A stretch of DNA of 64,000 bases from Cryptomeria japonica (Eukaryota; Streptophyta; Pinopsida; Cupressales; Cupressaceae), in assembly GCF_030272615.1 (NCBI RefSeq), contig NC_081410.1, forward strand, positions 115,231,140-115,295,139, in the 5' to 3' direction. The position numbers were made by a program, and so were the translations under genes. The first letter of the stretch is position 1; every line of letters starts with the position of its first letter. The notes beneath the pieces were generated by a model. It was not told where the DNA came from and made no database searches. It saw only the letters and a program-made list of their open reading frames with translations. Positions 46,801 to 58,828 of this stretch are shown in pieces.

Positions 46801-46945
46801 CTTTACAATATTGTGAAATAAGTTTGTATTCATATTCCCCTCAACCAACCAAACTTACAAAAAATTTATTTTCTATTAGATTTCCTCACAAGCCAAAAAA
46901 TTTCTATTTTTAGCTAACCATATTTTTTCTTCCATAAAATCTACT
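43810..46945 (-). pseudogene. Highly decayed LINE ORF2
   Basis: No long ORF remains, but reverse-transcriptase features can be read by shifting frames. WLVEGNMNTNLFHN lies near 46840, the linker before RT. MIIKFNIRKACDWV is near 46190, the palm region. INGASCNFL, then NPLSPFLFVTMVKALRR, lies near 46030-45930. A zf-RVT knuckle (CLMCKRSKETTYHLLLNYEF) is near 44400-44340. The right end is cut at about 46945 in the endonuclease-RT linker, where it meets a scrap of the gypsy LTR. It is the oldest LINE in the window judging by decay. The left end is vague. Confidence 0.8.
45530..45620. repeat. Dispersed repeat, copy 1
   Basis: GATGGATCATGAAGTGTGATC, then GAAATGTTGATGAAAAAACTC, and AATCAAATACAGAAG resemble segments at 59788-59900 and 60626-60740. 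The motif holds a small inverted repeat GATCA...TGATC. Element type unknown; ends of an LTR family are possible. Confidence 0.45.
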
Positions 46946-46950
46946 TGAAA

Positions 46951-46995
46951 CATAATAGACATGGACACAAAAATAATTATTATTTCAACTCATCA
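46951..46995 (-). repeat. Remnant of the gypsy 3' LTR
   Basis: On the minus strand it begins TGATGAGTTGAA directly after the polypurine tract and matches the start of the 5' LTR at 57810-57767, including TTTTTGTGTCCATGT. Beyond 46951 the similarity stops and LINE sequence begins. Confidence 0.75.
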
Positions 46996-46996
46996 T

Positions 46997-47011
46997 TTTG
47001 CCCCCCCAACC
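46997..47011 (-). promoter_or_regulatory. Polypurine tract
   Basis: Minus strand GGTTGGGGGGGCAAAA immediately precedes the 3' LTR start TGATGAG. A purine run here primes plus-strand DNA synthesis in LTR retrotransposons. Confidence 0.7.
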
Positions 47012-47079
47012 TAACTTCTTGCTAGTCCTCCAGCAGGAGGAAAATTCCTTACATAGGCACTAACTCTGAAATCACCAAT

Positions 47080-49190
47080 GGTACCCTATCTTGTGCCTCT
47101 TGTAGCTAGGTTCCAGTAAAATCCCTTCATTTTCTCCAACCTAGTCCACTCGACTTCTTCTGCGGATTCATCATAGGGCTTAGCGGCGGCTCTGCATCCC
47201 ATGAGTGGCCACATGAGAATGGGCAGCTGAAATATCAAGGGTAACAAATTATTTTCTTTTGTTTTGCCTAGACGGATATTCTCGGGGGCTCTTTGTATTG
47301 CTGCATGACAATTCAACAAGGAATGGGGCTCACCCTGTTTAAGTTCTTCAGGAAGGTTAATCCATCATTGAGCCAAATGTCTAGCTACAATCTAGCCCTC
47401 AGTCACAATCAACTTCTCATATTCTTGGAACACCTCCTCCCTGAGTGGAAGAACTAGGCTCTTAACGTCAAATCTATACAATAATTTTTGCCAATCATAA
47501 TACAAGAGTTGTGGATTCTTAGATTCAACCCTAAGTGACAGTGGTCAATCAATCTCCATGTCCTTGTGTGTCCTAGACTGTTCTCCCATGCTGATTTCAT
47601 TCTATATCCAAGACATTAAAGCTTTCAAATGGATATCTCCAATATATAACAGGGGATTCCATTCGGTATCAAAGGTGACAGCATAATTGTTCAAATACAA
47701 TTCACAGTAAATTTTTAATGGCTGCAGGAGAACTTTGGTAAGCATGATAAAATTCTCGCGGGGTCTCCAAAGAGGGACTTAAATCCCTAAAAATGCAAGT
47801 TAATTTAAAACACAGGTGTTGTTCTTTCAAATACAAAGCGTAAAACTTTGGTGGAGCCCTACATTGCATTAATTCAGGAATCATGTCTACCACAGTATCC
47901 ACCTTAGTTTGCAATTCAACAATCTGTTTATCTCTCTTCTTGATTTTCTTATGTTGTTTATCAATTATATCCTACATCCTAGCTTTCTCTATCTCCCATT
48001 CTCTATAAAATGAAAGAGCAGCAAACAGGCTAGTAAGAGAAGAGGGAGGCTTGTGAGCAGTTACCTGGGGCTTCAAAACCCTATCGCTTGACTCTGTAAA
48101 TTTCTCTGCAATTATGGCTAGGTTTGTTAATCTTTCAAAACCTTGACTCCTCTGTGGCTGAGTTTACTATGGACCGCCATGTTCTTGCTCAGGTGGGTCA
48201 ACATAAACAACCACCTCCACACTCTTTTGCACTGGCAACCTTTGTCAAACTCTATGACTTCTCCTCAATGACAATTCTTGTGTGGGTGTAGGAGGATCTG
48301 CCACAGGAGAACCATCTCTCTTTGTTTTTCTCTTCTTGGCTGCAGGAGAAGCATGCGCCTCTTGTGGTTGCTCAACAATTTCTTCCTCTGCAGCTTCTCT
48401 CGTTTTGCCCTTTTTTTCATGAAGTGTGACCCTAGTCTGAATTGGAGTGGAAGAAGGCTCAACAAAGTGTTCGTTCACGATTTCTTCTATACTAGGTGGA
48501 ACGTCTTTAGCAACAGGAGGTTCAACATCCATGGAAGCCCTAGAGGACGAGGCTTCCTCAGCGGTTCCTTCTTGAGCTGGAGTTTCCTCCACAATAGGAG
48601 CATTGCCTTCCCCAAATCCTCTAATATCTTCAAATTCTCCCCATGTCATCTGAGAAACATCCCTCAGAGAATGTTCCAGTAACAATTTAATTAACCCATG
48701 ATGACTCACAGACCGTGAACTACCCTTTTGTGTCTCTTTAGCACTCATAGAAAGGTGATATAAGACATTTGGTACATTCATTCTCCGCCCAAGTCGTAAA
48801 TGGCTTAATAACTTGAAATGAACAAAATGCAAATTGGAATATTTGTCATCACATGATGTGCTACTTGTGGTCATTCTCCTAGAAGAGACATCCTCTTTGT
48901 CCCTTGCTTATCCACACTAAGAGGTCTATCATTTAGGAAATAATTCCCCATCCCTTGGCAACCCTGTAACCTCCACTATCCTTTTTTCAGTAGCTACAAC
49001 CCGTAAACCCTTAACTGTAGCTTCACCATTGCTGAATGTCTGCATGAATTCTTGTGCAATTTATTCATTAAAATCCATTAATTTCAGGATATAATCAATC
49101 CACCCATAATTTTGAAAGTAGGGTTCACACTGGTTATCCTGTAGCAAGGCATCATGAGTTACAAGCTCATGGCGGATAGGCACACCTCCC
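47080..49190 (-). pseudogene. Extra ORF region 3' of integrase in the gypsy element
   Basis: A protein of about 650-700 residues can be followed with several frame changes. It begins near 49190 (MGGVPIRHELVTHDALLQDN), then has QEFMQTFSNGEATVKGLRVV, then VTGLPRDGELF, a pattern like the plant transposon-protein domain of Athila ORF1. A 209-codon open part (48874-48245) follows, with an acidic, Pro/Ser-rich stretch and a nuclear-localisation-like KKRKTKRDG. Near 47990-47890 comes a helical part (REWEIEKARM, KKIKKRDKQIVELQ). There is no signal peptide or membrane helix, so it does not look like an envelope gene. The family match is from memory of the pattern and is tentative. Confidence 0.6.
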
Positions 49191-49705
49191 ATGGCTACTT
49201 GGGAAAAAGAAAATTCCTTTTAAACTGCTATAACAAATGCATAGTGTCGAATTTTTTTGTGAAACTTAAAAATAATGAACTATATCCTTTAAAAACTTTA
49301 TTGCAAGGTATCATTTATCTCAATTTATCTCATAATACCTTGTAATAAAAATGGCGGCAGGGGAAGTATACTCACACTTGCTACAAGCTGTCACATCAAT
49401 CCTGAATTCATTCTAAAACGATTTCAAAAAATTTAAAAACATTTAACACGAACCTTAAGTGACATGGACGCACTCTAAAATGTCATGGACGGGACACTTG
49501 GCTACAGAAAACTGCAGATTTGTCATTTATCTCACTCCCCCCAACCAAAGGTGACACATGTGGAAAAGAACTGAGTTTAATGAAAACAGATAATGTGAAT
49601 CACACATAATAATCGTCATAATGGATAAATAAATTCATGATTAAAGAAAAATAGATAACATACGTACCTGCAATTATGCGAATTAATGTTGCAACAAAAC
49701 GATCA

Positions 49706-52700
49706 TTAAATCATAATATGAGGTGGGGTGAAATGAAGTGGGTGATATAGTAGAAAAAGAGATGAGATGGAATGACGTGAAGCGAGAAAATTTATTACTG
49801 TAGAATGGTATTCCCACAAAATATGGAAATATTTATTATGACTACATGCAAAGAGTGATCTAGGACTTTGGGACGGGAAGTCCCCCTGTAGAAGCTGCAA
49901 GAACTCTGGCATGTGGCTAGATGTCAAACTATTGCAAGAAGTCTTCTTTTGTGGCAGGTTTGTGATAAACACACAATCTGTGACCATTCGCCAGAAGTTA
50001 AGGTCTATGGTTGCTAACTGAACTGCTCCATTTTTAAAAACTTCAACAATTTCATATGAACCCTGTCAATGAGTCTGCAACTTCCCCATTGTATCTTTAT
50101 ACCTTGAATCATATAAAAGTGCCCAATCTCCAAATTTGAATTTCCTTTCTTTAATGTATTTATCATGCCATCCAATACGTTGATTCTAAACAACCTCTGT
50201 GTGTTGAAGAACCAGTTTCCTTATTTCATCTAGGGCATTGAGTTGCATGATTCAAGCTCTTTGTGCTTCAGATAGATTCATATTCAGCTGTAGAGTTGTC
50301 CTAAGAGTTTTGTGTTCAAACTCAATGGGCATCATGGCTAGCTTTCCATACACCATTTCAAAAGGTGTAAAACCAGTAGTTGTTTTCCATGTAGTTCTAT
50401 ATGCCCAATGGCTTTTGGCAGTCTGCTTGACAAGTCTTTCTTATGGAGAGTTATTGTCTTTGTGAGAATAGCCTCAAGTTCCATGTTAGTCACCTCTACT
50501 TAACCATTTGCTTGAGGATGGTATGGAGTGGACTTCCTATGCCTAATATTATATTCATTAACCAAGGTTGTGATTAATGTAGAAGTAAATTGTGCTCCTT
50601 GATATGTAACAATTTCTCTAGGCACTCTATACCTTGTAAATATTTCCTCATAGAGAAACTCAGTTGCCTTATTATCTCTTGCATGCTTCATTGTTTTTAC
50701 TTCTACCCATTTTGTGACACAATCAGTGCATACTAGAATGTAGGATTTCCCATTAGAAGGGGGGTCAATTGGCCCTACAAAATCCAATCCCCACTTGTCA
50801 AATGGTGTAACCAGTATTTGGGGATACAATGGCATTTCATCGGATCTAGCATGCCTACCCATTCTTTGACATCTATCACATTTTCTAGTGTATTTAGCTG
50901 CATCTTTATGTAAAGTTGGCCAATAGTACCCTGCATTAAGAATTTTGATTGTTGTTCTCTTAGAAGCAAAATGTCCTCCACACGGCTCATCATGACATGC
51001 ATGAAAAATATCATAAGTTTCATTCTCTCAGACACACCTTCTTAGGATTTGATCAGGTCCTGTGTAGAATAGACAATTAACAATCAAAGAGAAATTGAAA
51101 CTTTTCTCAACTAACAACCTTCTTTCCTTGGGAGAAAAGTGAGAAGGAAACTTATTAGTAGCTAAATAATTTGCAATATTAGCATACCAGGGGGTCTGAA
51201 CATTTATCAAGAACAAGTGTTCATCAGGAAAGCAGTCATTTATTGCTGCAGGATTGTCTTGTAGTTGGAGCCTAGAAAGGTAATCTACAACTACATTGGT
51301 TTTCCCTGGTTTGTCAACAACTGTAATATGTAATTCCTACATCAATAGTAACCATCTAGCCAATCTTCCTGTAATGGAAGACTTGTTCATGAGATATTGT
51401 ATTGTTGTATGATCAGTGTGAACAAATATTTGATATCCTGCTATATAATGCCTGAACTTGTTAAGTGCATATATGACTGCCAACGTCTCCTTTTTTTATG
51501 ACAATATAATTAAGCTCAATTCCCTGCAAATTTTTGCTGATAAAATAAATTGCATTCTCCAAATTATCCAACTTATGTCCCAAAACTGCTCCTATAGCAT
51601 AGTCTGATGCATCCATGTGAATATGGAAAGGTAATGACCAATTTGGACCCTTGAGGGTTGGTGCCTATGTCAATGCTTTTTTGAGATTCAGGAAAGCTTC
51701 ATGACATGTTGGAGTCTAATCAAATTCCATGTCTTTAGACAAAAGATAATATAAGGGTCCTGCCATGTTACTAAAGTCCTTGATAAACCTTCTATAATAT
51801 CTAGCGTGACCAAGGAAACTTCTAACATCCTTTTTCTTTGTAGGAACAGGAAGGTTGAGGATGACTCGTATTTTGGCTGGGTCAACCTGAATTTCAGCCT
51901 TAGAAATGTGATGTCCAAGGACTATTCCTTCTTGCATCATCATGAAGCATTTTTCACTATTCAAGGACAAATTGTAATCTTCACACCCCTGTAGGACTTT
52001 TTTCAAATTACCCAATGCCTCCTCAAAATCTGAACCATAAGTAGTAAAATTGTCCATATATATCTCCATGCAATCATTTGAAATGTCAGAAAATATGCTA
52101 ATGACAACGCTCTGAAAAGTAGCTGGGACATTGCATAGTCCAAAGGGAAGAACAAAATAAGCATATGTCCCCCAAGGACAAGTAAATGTTGTCTTTTCTT
52201 GATCTTCTAGGGCAATTCAAATATGATTGTAACCACTGAATCCATCCAAGAACGAAAAGTATTGTTTTCCTGCCAAAGAATCTAACACTTGATCCACAAA
52301 TGGTAATGGGAAATGATCCTTCTTAGTTGTTGAGTTGAGTGCCTTGTAGTCCGTACAGACATGTCATTTACCTTATTTTTTAGGAACTATGACTAAATTT
52401 GACACCCACTGGCTATCCGAAATAGGATAGATAAATCTAGCATTTAACATTTTTTGTAGTTCTTCTTTAACTATCTCTCTTAATGTAGGATTGATTCTTC
52501 TTTGTGGCTGTCTAATTGGTTTGCATTCCTCTTTGATATAAATTCGATGTGTACAAAGCTTAGGATCTATACCCTTCATATCTCTATAGTCCCATGCAAA
52601 ATCTTGCTTATGACATTTAAGTAGGTCAGCCAAGGTTGTCTTTTGGGCTTCTGTAAACTGATTATTAATATTCAAATACTTATTCAGAGCAACTTCTACC

Positions 52701-53505
52701 TTAACGGTAAGATCTATCTGAGCCGCTTCAGAGAGATAAGAAGTGTGGATTTCCTACGGTAAGAAAGTATGCAATATGTTTGTGGTTGCAAGAAGTTTTG
52801 ATGTCGTGACACATGGCGTTAGCTTCTGTGATTGTTGCTCCAAGCCGTATTGATTTTCCATAATATTAGAAAGCACACAATCTTCATCTTGAAGTTGTAT
52901 AAATGATTCTCTATTAATCATCATGAGATGATGAACAGATTTGACCTCTTCTTCTAATTCTTCTCCCACATCAGGCCAAACAACTTGCTCTTGACCAAGC
53001 TGAGGTTGCGCGGGTGAATACAAAGCAAGAGTTTTAGTAGAATTCCCATCGGAAATAGTCATCCCCCTGATCAACACCTAATGTATGCATTAGTTGTAGC
53101 AAGCCAAGGTCTCCCTAAAATGACTAGATATCCTCCCAACGTAGCTTTAGGAGATAATATCACGAAGTCTGCTGGATATTCCTAGGAATTCAGAGTAACC
53201 ACTACATCTTCAATCATAACATTAGGTCAGACTATGGAACTATCAGCAAGCTGCAGGACCGTAGGAGTGGGTTTGAGACTGGTTATGTTAAGTTGTTGCA
53301 TGATATCCTTAGTCATAACATTGATGGCTACTCCTAAATCTATTAGAGCATTCTTTATCTGAGTGCCATTAATGACTACTTTTACAATAGGGCTACCAGG
53401 ATTAGAGTATTTAGGTATTATAACCTTGCCCAACATAATATCAACCAGTTGACCCATTACATGGACCGTTTGTGGGTCCTTCTTTTTTCTACCAGGTTTC
53501 TTCAA
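49706..53505 (-). pseudogene. gypsy pol: protease, reverse transcriptase, RNase H, integrase
   Basis: Protease near 53340 reads ALIDLGVAINVM, where DLGV replaces the usual D-[TS]-G-A active site. The reverse transcriptase (52675-51716) has the palm motif changed to YMDN (about 52045) from YMDD. RNase H follows at about 51690-51240. Integrase has an HHCC finger (CHDEPCGGH...CDRC near 50990-50870). The core has DFVGP (about 50790); TYQGAQF (about 50610) stands where a second catalytic Asp is expected; VEVTN carries the Glu (about 50490). A stop follows PQANG at 50500. The end of the frame reaches 49706. Several stops and catalytic changes make it inactive. Confidence 0.9.
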
Positions 53506-53689
53506 ACATGCTTCCTTAATTGCTCTACTATAGATGGGGACATCCTTAATAGCTTGGAATAATGGAATCTTAACACATATGTGTTTCGGCTGATCAATAA
53601 GATCAAAGGTTGCATCCGCACATTGTCAGCTTGTAGCCTTTGAGGGAATGAAGGCATTTTATTAGCTGAAGGTGAACTGATAGCCTAAT

Positions 53690-55423
53690 GAACCTAAGCA
53701 TTTTGGGTTGTTAGACTCAATACTTCCTTTTCCTGTGGCTTTTCAGTTAAATCCAAAGGAGATGGATTAGGCAAGGTTGTCCCAAATCTAAGATGAATGT
53801 CGCTTATATTGAGAGAATATGCAAGATACTGATTAGGATCAATAGAATATACTTGTTGTTGTTGTTGGGGCTCACTATTAGAATTTGGCATGGGTTGAGC
53901 TAGCAGTTGGGTAGGTTTAGATGGTGTAGTATTAGGAGCAGGGGTGGCATTATAGCAGGGTGTTGAGGCTGTTGTAGTGGTTGTTGGTATCCAAAAGATT
54001 GATTTGACCACTGTTGGCCTCCTCTCCATTGAGGAGTGGGTTGTCAACTCCCTTGTGATGGTTGCCATAGTCCTTGAGATTGAGACCAATTTCCCTATGG
54101 TTGTTGCCACTATTGAGATGGATTTGAAAAATTTGGCCATGAACTTTGAGGATTATACCAATTTTGAGGTGGAAAGTTCCCAAAATTTTGAACATATGGA
54201 GGTTGCCACTGACTATTTTGTGCATAAGAATTCCCATTATAACCAGCAAAAGATAATGGATCAAGAGGCATACCTTGTCTTGGGGCCCATGGCCTTCTTT
54301 GAGCAACATAGAAGAGTTGTTCATCATCACCATGTGCTGGCTTAAACTCAGGAACATCAAGATTTGCAACCAACTTACATCTGTAGTCCTTCTTCTACCT
54401 ACAATGTGGATAGAATTCTGCAAGCATTGCTTCATCTTCCTCGTGCTTCTTATTGGATTGAAGTGTGTCCAACTAAGTGGCCATATTATTTATGATATCC
54501 TCCTTAAAATCCTTCAGAAGATGGCTTAATTCCATTCAGGAAACTCCATTGCTTGATGTTGATGTAGACATTCCAGGCTTATAACACCTATTCTTCTTAG
54601 TAGTAGCCCTGGAATACTTTTGACAGATTTGGCCGATGTCATTCCATGATGATTGAGTTATATCTCCACCCCCCATAAGGTCTAAGTGATCCATACATTC
54701 TTCGCTGATTCCTCTCAGAAATATCAGCTTGAGAGATTCTTCATTTAGAGTATTGTGTTTAGACTTCTTAACACAAAATAGAAATCTCTCAAGATAGTCT
54801 TCTAGACTCTCATCCTCCTATGTCATTCTGAAGATATCATCTCCATGGCGGTCAGTTCCCCTACAATAATCTTTATATTTCTCAAGAAACAATCGTTTCA
54901 TTTCGTCCCATACATTGATTGAGCTATTCCCTAAACTCATAAACCATCTCAAGGCAGACTCTTTCAAAGTAGAAGGGGATATTTTAAGTCTATGGGCATC
55001 TATAGTGTATTCATAGCTCCTACATAGGACATAAAATTTAGGCAAAGAAGAAGCTAGGATGTTCTTAAGGTTAGCATTATCATGCAGATCAGAAATGGGA
55101 AATTCAAATGTTGGGTTAACAGGTGGATTGCTGCCACCTGGAGTTGGGGGATTACCTCCACCCCCTGGTGGATTAGCTCCACCTCCTCATCCTGCCATTG
55201 GTCCTTGATGAACAACTAGAGGGTAATGATACTCTTCAGGTGGTCCAAAAAGAAAATGAAGGTCGTTTTTTGAAAGTTCAAATGCAGGATAGTCCAAATT
55301 ATCTGGGGCTTGATAAAGTGCAGCAAAAGGATTTACATTTGGTAATTCATATGGATTGAGTCCTCTATGATTAGGATGATTAGGAAGGAATCTACCACAG
55401 GCATCTCTTATTCTTCTATGCAT
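53690..55423 (-). pseudogene. gypsy gag
   Basis: ATG at 55423 begins MHRRIRDACGRFLPNHPNHR. A Gly/Pro-rich linker is followed by the capsid-like core: LKISPSTLKESALRWFMSLG, then WDEMKRLFLEKYKDYCR (about 54950-54860) and ESLEDYLERFLFCVKK, the Retrotrans_gag pattern. The later part is Gln/Asn/Pro-rich, with a weak Cys/His segment (FYPHCR near 54400) and no clean CCHC knuckle. Stops occur near 55187, 54818, 54530 and 54400, and a frame change near 54110. Confidence 0.85.
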
Positions 55424-55527
55424 GCAGATTCAGAAAAATACTTAACAACTTAACTTAACTATCAAACCATAATTCTAAGTGAAAACTTGAAAACTCATGA
55501 CTATGACAGGTTCTTAGTTTGGTACCA

Positions 55528-55545
55528 TCCCCGGCAACGGCGCCA
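55528..55545 (-). promoter_or_regulatory. Primer-binding site for tRNA-Asp
   Basis: The plus strand reads TCCCCGGCAACGGCGCCA, identical over 18 bases to the 3' end of plant tRNA-Asp(GUC) with its CCA. On the element's strand this is the complementary primer site, four bases from the LTR end. It is not a tRNA gene. Confidence 0.88.
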
Positions 55546-55549
55546 AAAA

Positions 55550-57810
55550 TGTTTGCCTTGCCAATTAGGATAATAACTAGACTTGAAGCCTTAACTCGGG
55601 GATTGGACATCCATCTGAATAGCTATCATTCCTATGGTTGAGGTTCATTTACTTGTCAACCCAGGGACGTATTACTTGAAATGGGTCAGCACTGTTTGTG
55701 CACTAAGTTCCAGTAAAAGCTATTCTATCCTACTACAGCAAATGAAGTTACTGAAATAAACATACAAGGGTGAACTCACAATAATGGTTCCCACTTTTTT
55801 GCCACTTTTGACACTGAGATGGACATTTTTAAAATAATCTTCAACTTCCAAGAACTATAACTTTTAAACTATTAAGAATTTGAAGATGATGTAAATTAGT
55901 GATTTGTAGAATTTTGTTTGTAGATTCTATATATATTTTTTTCAAATTTTTTTGAAGGATGTTTTTTTAATTTTTCCATCTCCCTTGAAAAGTAGTTTTT
56001 TACAGCAAACTACATATTTTAAGATTGATGTGCCTCTCGAAATGCATAACTTTTTTTTATAAATGATAAAAACTCAATTCTTTTGAATTTTGGTTTGTAA
56101 CATCAATATCCAGGGCTTGCAGTTGGTTTGATAGTGATATGTTGAATATTTTTTATTTTATTAAGTTTTGAAGTCCGACTAGACATAATTCAGACATAGG
56201 TTTAAGTTTGAACACATAACTTGTTTTATATATATATATCAAAATTCAATTTTTTTTAGAAAGAAGACATCAATACCTGGGGCATAGATATTTTTCAGAA
56301 TTTTTTTGAATTAGTTTCCTATTTTTCCCAATGCGTTAAACAAAGAAGTTCATGTTCGGTGAAAAACCTATGTTTGGTAAAATTAAAAAAACAAGTTTAT
56401 AATAAACTCAAGATGTAATAAAATTGCAGTCATTGGAAAACTTGCTTCGAGGACTACCATACTACATTTTGGGTTGTCAAGATCATTCCATTTGAGCCTT
56501 CAACCAGAGGTTTGAAGGCCAAAAGTCTGCAAAAAAAATGTAGAAAGCTTCAGAGAAGTGTAAAAAAAGGGGTTTGAACAAAGGGGGGTTCGAGTGACCC
56601 CCCCCCCCCCAATATAATTAAAAAATGACATAAACAAGCATTAAAGGTGCTTCGCTCGAAAAAGGGGGTTCGCTCGAACCCCAAAGGGTAGTTCGTTTGA
56701 ACACTCCCACTTCGCTCAAACCCCCTCCGAAATTGTTTTCCTCCCATCTCATTTTTCCTTCATGGGTGAAAGTGGGAACCATTATTGTGAACTTACCCAC
56801 AAATATGCAACAACTAAATGGCTACAAGAAATCTTAACATTGAAAGATTATTTAAATGAATAATTGTTATCTACGTTCAAAGCTAGCAAGCAGGAACTAC
56901 ACTGTCTACTTTGGCTGCAAGAACAGTCACAAGATTTGGTTCCAGTGGCTGCAGGAACAGTCAATTGCCAGAACAACTACTACAGCAAAATAAAACTTAA
57001 TTCAACAATTACACAGGATTACTCACCAAGTGGGCCCCCTTGGATGAGTGTACCCATATTTCAAATGCTTCTATATGCTCAAAACAACTTAACTTTATTC
57101 ATTATCTCCATTAGTTGTTACAATACATAAAACAGGGAAAACACTACTTAGCTCTAAAAACTCTGTCTAACCTTTGCGAAGAGGTTCAAAACTTTATTTA
57201 TAAGAAGATTATAACAAACTCTTAACTACCTAGACCACGCCCATGAGAATAGGCGGAAACTTTTATTACAACAAGGAAGAAGTCAACCACAAAGATCATG
57301 GGACTTTCATCATTACACGGTCAAGAATATAGCATGACGGTTTTCATTAGATTGTCGTCTGCTGAAGACAGTCATAAATAAATTTGGTACTGCCTCAATA
57401 TTCTTCACCCGCTCCACTCGAACAGCATCTCCTTTATTGTCTTTAATGCTCTTAACCGCCTTGAAATATCTCTAACGACTTGCATGGCATGATCCTCCAA
57501 ACTGGCATAGCTTGACTGCTTCTACAACTACTTATTTATTCTTGCATCAAGAGTTAGTGCATGCAAACACATACGTATCCATTTTCTGTCAACCATAACA
57601 TTTATGCATCCATACATAAAATTATCATAGTAATTTGCATAGCTACAGGAATATTTAGCCAAAATAATACAAGGTTCGGTTAATATTCAATATGCACACA
57701 ATCAAAACTCCAATATAGCCTATGACCTTCACATTGTCTGATTACACAACTTAAATTATGAAAAACATAACTAACATGGACACAAAAAGAACTATTAGTT
57801 CAACTCATCA
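55550..57810 (-). repeat. gypsy 5' LTR, 2,261 bp
   Basis: On the minus strand it starts TGATGAGTTGAA (57810) and ends GGCAAACA (55550), four bases before the primer site. The start is confirmed by the match to 46995-46951. A TATA box (TATAAATAAAG) lies at 57202-57192, giving a U3 of about 0.6 kb and a long R-U5 of about 1.6 kb. It contains a G13 run and a cluster of TTCGCTCGAA-type palindromes near 56590-56720. Confidence 0.8.
57192..57202 (-). promoter_or_regulatory. TATA box of the gypsy 5' LTR
   Basis: Minus strand TATAAATAAAG, about 610 bp from the LTR start, in the position expected for the U3 promoter. Confidence 0.55.
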
Positions 57811-58828
57811 ATAATATTAGATAATAGCACACCATTTCAATAAACATGAACAAATATTTGCAAACATATAATTAAGTATATTTAGTGAAAGTCTTTTCAC
57901 CAACGAATCAATAATTCAAAAGTCAACAATGCAATTTTATAAAAGAAGATTTCATAATTAATTTTCATATTAATTTACTTTACCATCTCATAATACAAAA
58001 GGGCTATTATGATGGCTAAAACAATATTTGTGGTCATTCAAACAACAACATAACATTAATAAAATTGTAATTTAAACCCTAAATTAATGTTAGAAGAAGA
58101 TTTATGTTATTAATATAGTAAAAAAATTATGACAAAAACTTAATTTATTAAAAATATAATAATTTTTTTTAAAATTATTTATTCATTGACTATTTCCAAC
58201 TAGATCAATAGAAAAGAAGATTTCATATTAGAGTCATGACAACATGAATTTTGGATCAACAACATGTTTGACCACACTGTATTTGGTTCATATTGGTGAT
58301 TTAATTGTTGAAAATATAGTTGGAGTGAAGATTAGTGGTATTAAATTCCATAAATAGTGTGCTAATAATCATGAGTCGCTAATTGTGAATGTCTTAAATT
58401 CTTGCTAGTCATTTTTTGCACAAAAAACTAAATAATATTAGATAATAGCACACTATTTCAATAAACATGAACAACTATTTGCAAACATATAATTAAGTAT
58501 ATTTGGTGCAAGTCTTTTCACCAAGAAATCAATAATTCAAAAGTCAACAAAGCAATTTTATAAAAGAAGATTTCATAATTAATTTTCATATTAATTTACT
58601 TTACCAGCTCACAATATGCAAGGGCTATTATGATGGCTATAACAATGTTTGTGGGTCATTCAAACAAAAACATAACATTAATAAAATTGTAATTTGAACC
58701 CTAAATTAATATTCCAAGAAGACTTATGTTATTAATATAGTAAACAAACTATGACAAGAATTTAATGTATTAATTTTTTTTTGAAATTATTTATTCACTC
58801 ACTATTTCCAACTAGAGCAATAGAAAAA
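57810..58828. repeat. Direct repeats of about 400 bp, 213 bp apart
   Basis: The segment 57810-58217 (starts AATAATATTAGATAATAGCA) is repeated at 58431-58828 at roughly 92-95 percent identity by eye, with small indels. Both end at CTATTTCCAACTAGA.CAATA. There are no TG..CA ends, so this may be a segmental tandem duplication or a very small non-autonomous element. The left copy starts exactly at the gypsy LTR border. Confidence 0.85.

Larger units (their letters stand above)
46951..57810 (-). mobile_element. Athila-like Ty3/gypsy retrotransposon, 3' LTR truncated
   Basis: Read on the minus strand the order is 5' LTR (57810-55550), tRNA-Asp primer site (55545-55528), gag, protease, reverse transcriptase, RNase H, integrase, an extra ORF region (49190-47080), a polypurine tract (47011-46997), then only about 45 bp of the 3' LTR (46995-46951). 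The long LTR, the tRNA-Asp primer and a 3' ORF fit the Athila-type branch of plant gypsy elements. All genes carry stops. No target duplication can be checked because the outer end of the 3' LTR is missing. Confidence 0.85.

Noticed and set aside
48278-48682. 134-codon plus ORF
   Set aside because: Shadow of the minus-strand 209-codon ORF of the gypsy element.
49706-49987. Separate small gene at the end of the gypsy pol
   Set aside because: The frame continues from the integrase C-terminal region, so it is the tail of pol.
55528-55545. Sequence identical to the 3' end of tRNA-Asp
   Set aside because: Only the last 18 bases incl. CCA are present and they adjoin an LTR end; it is the primer-binding site, not a tRNA gene.
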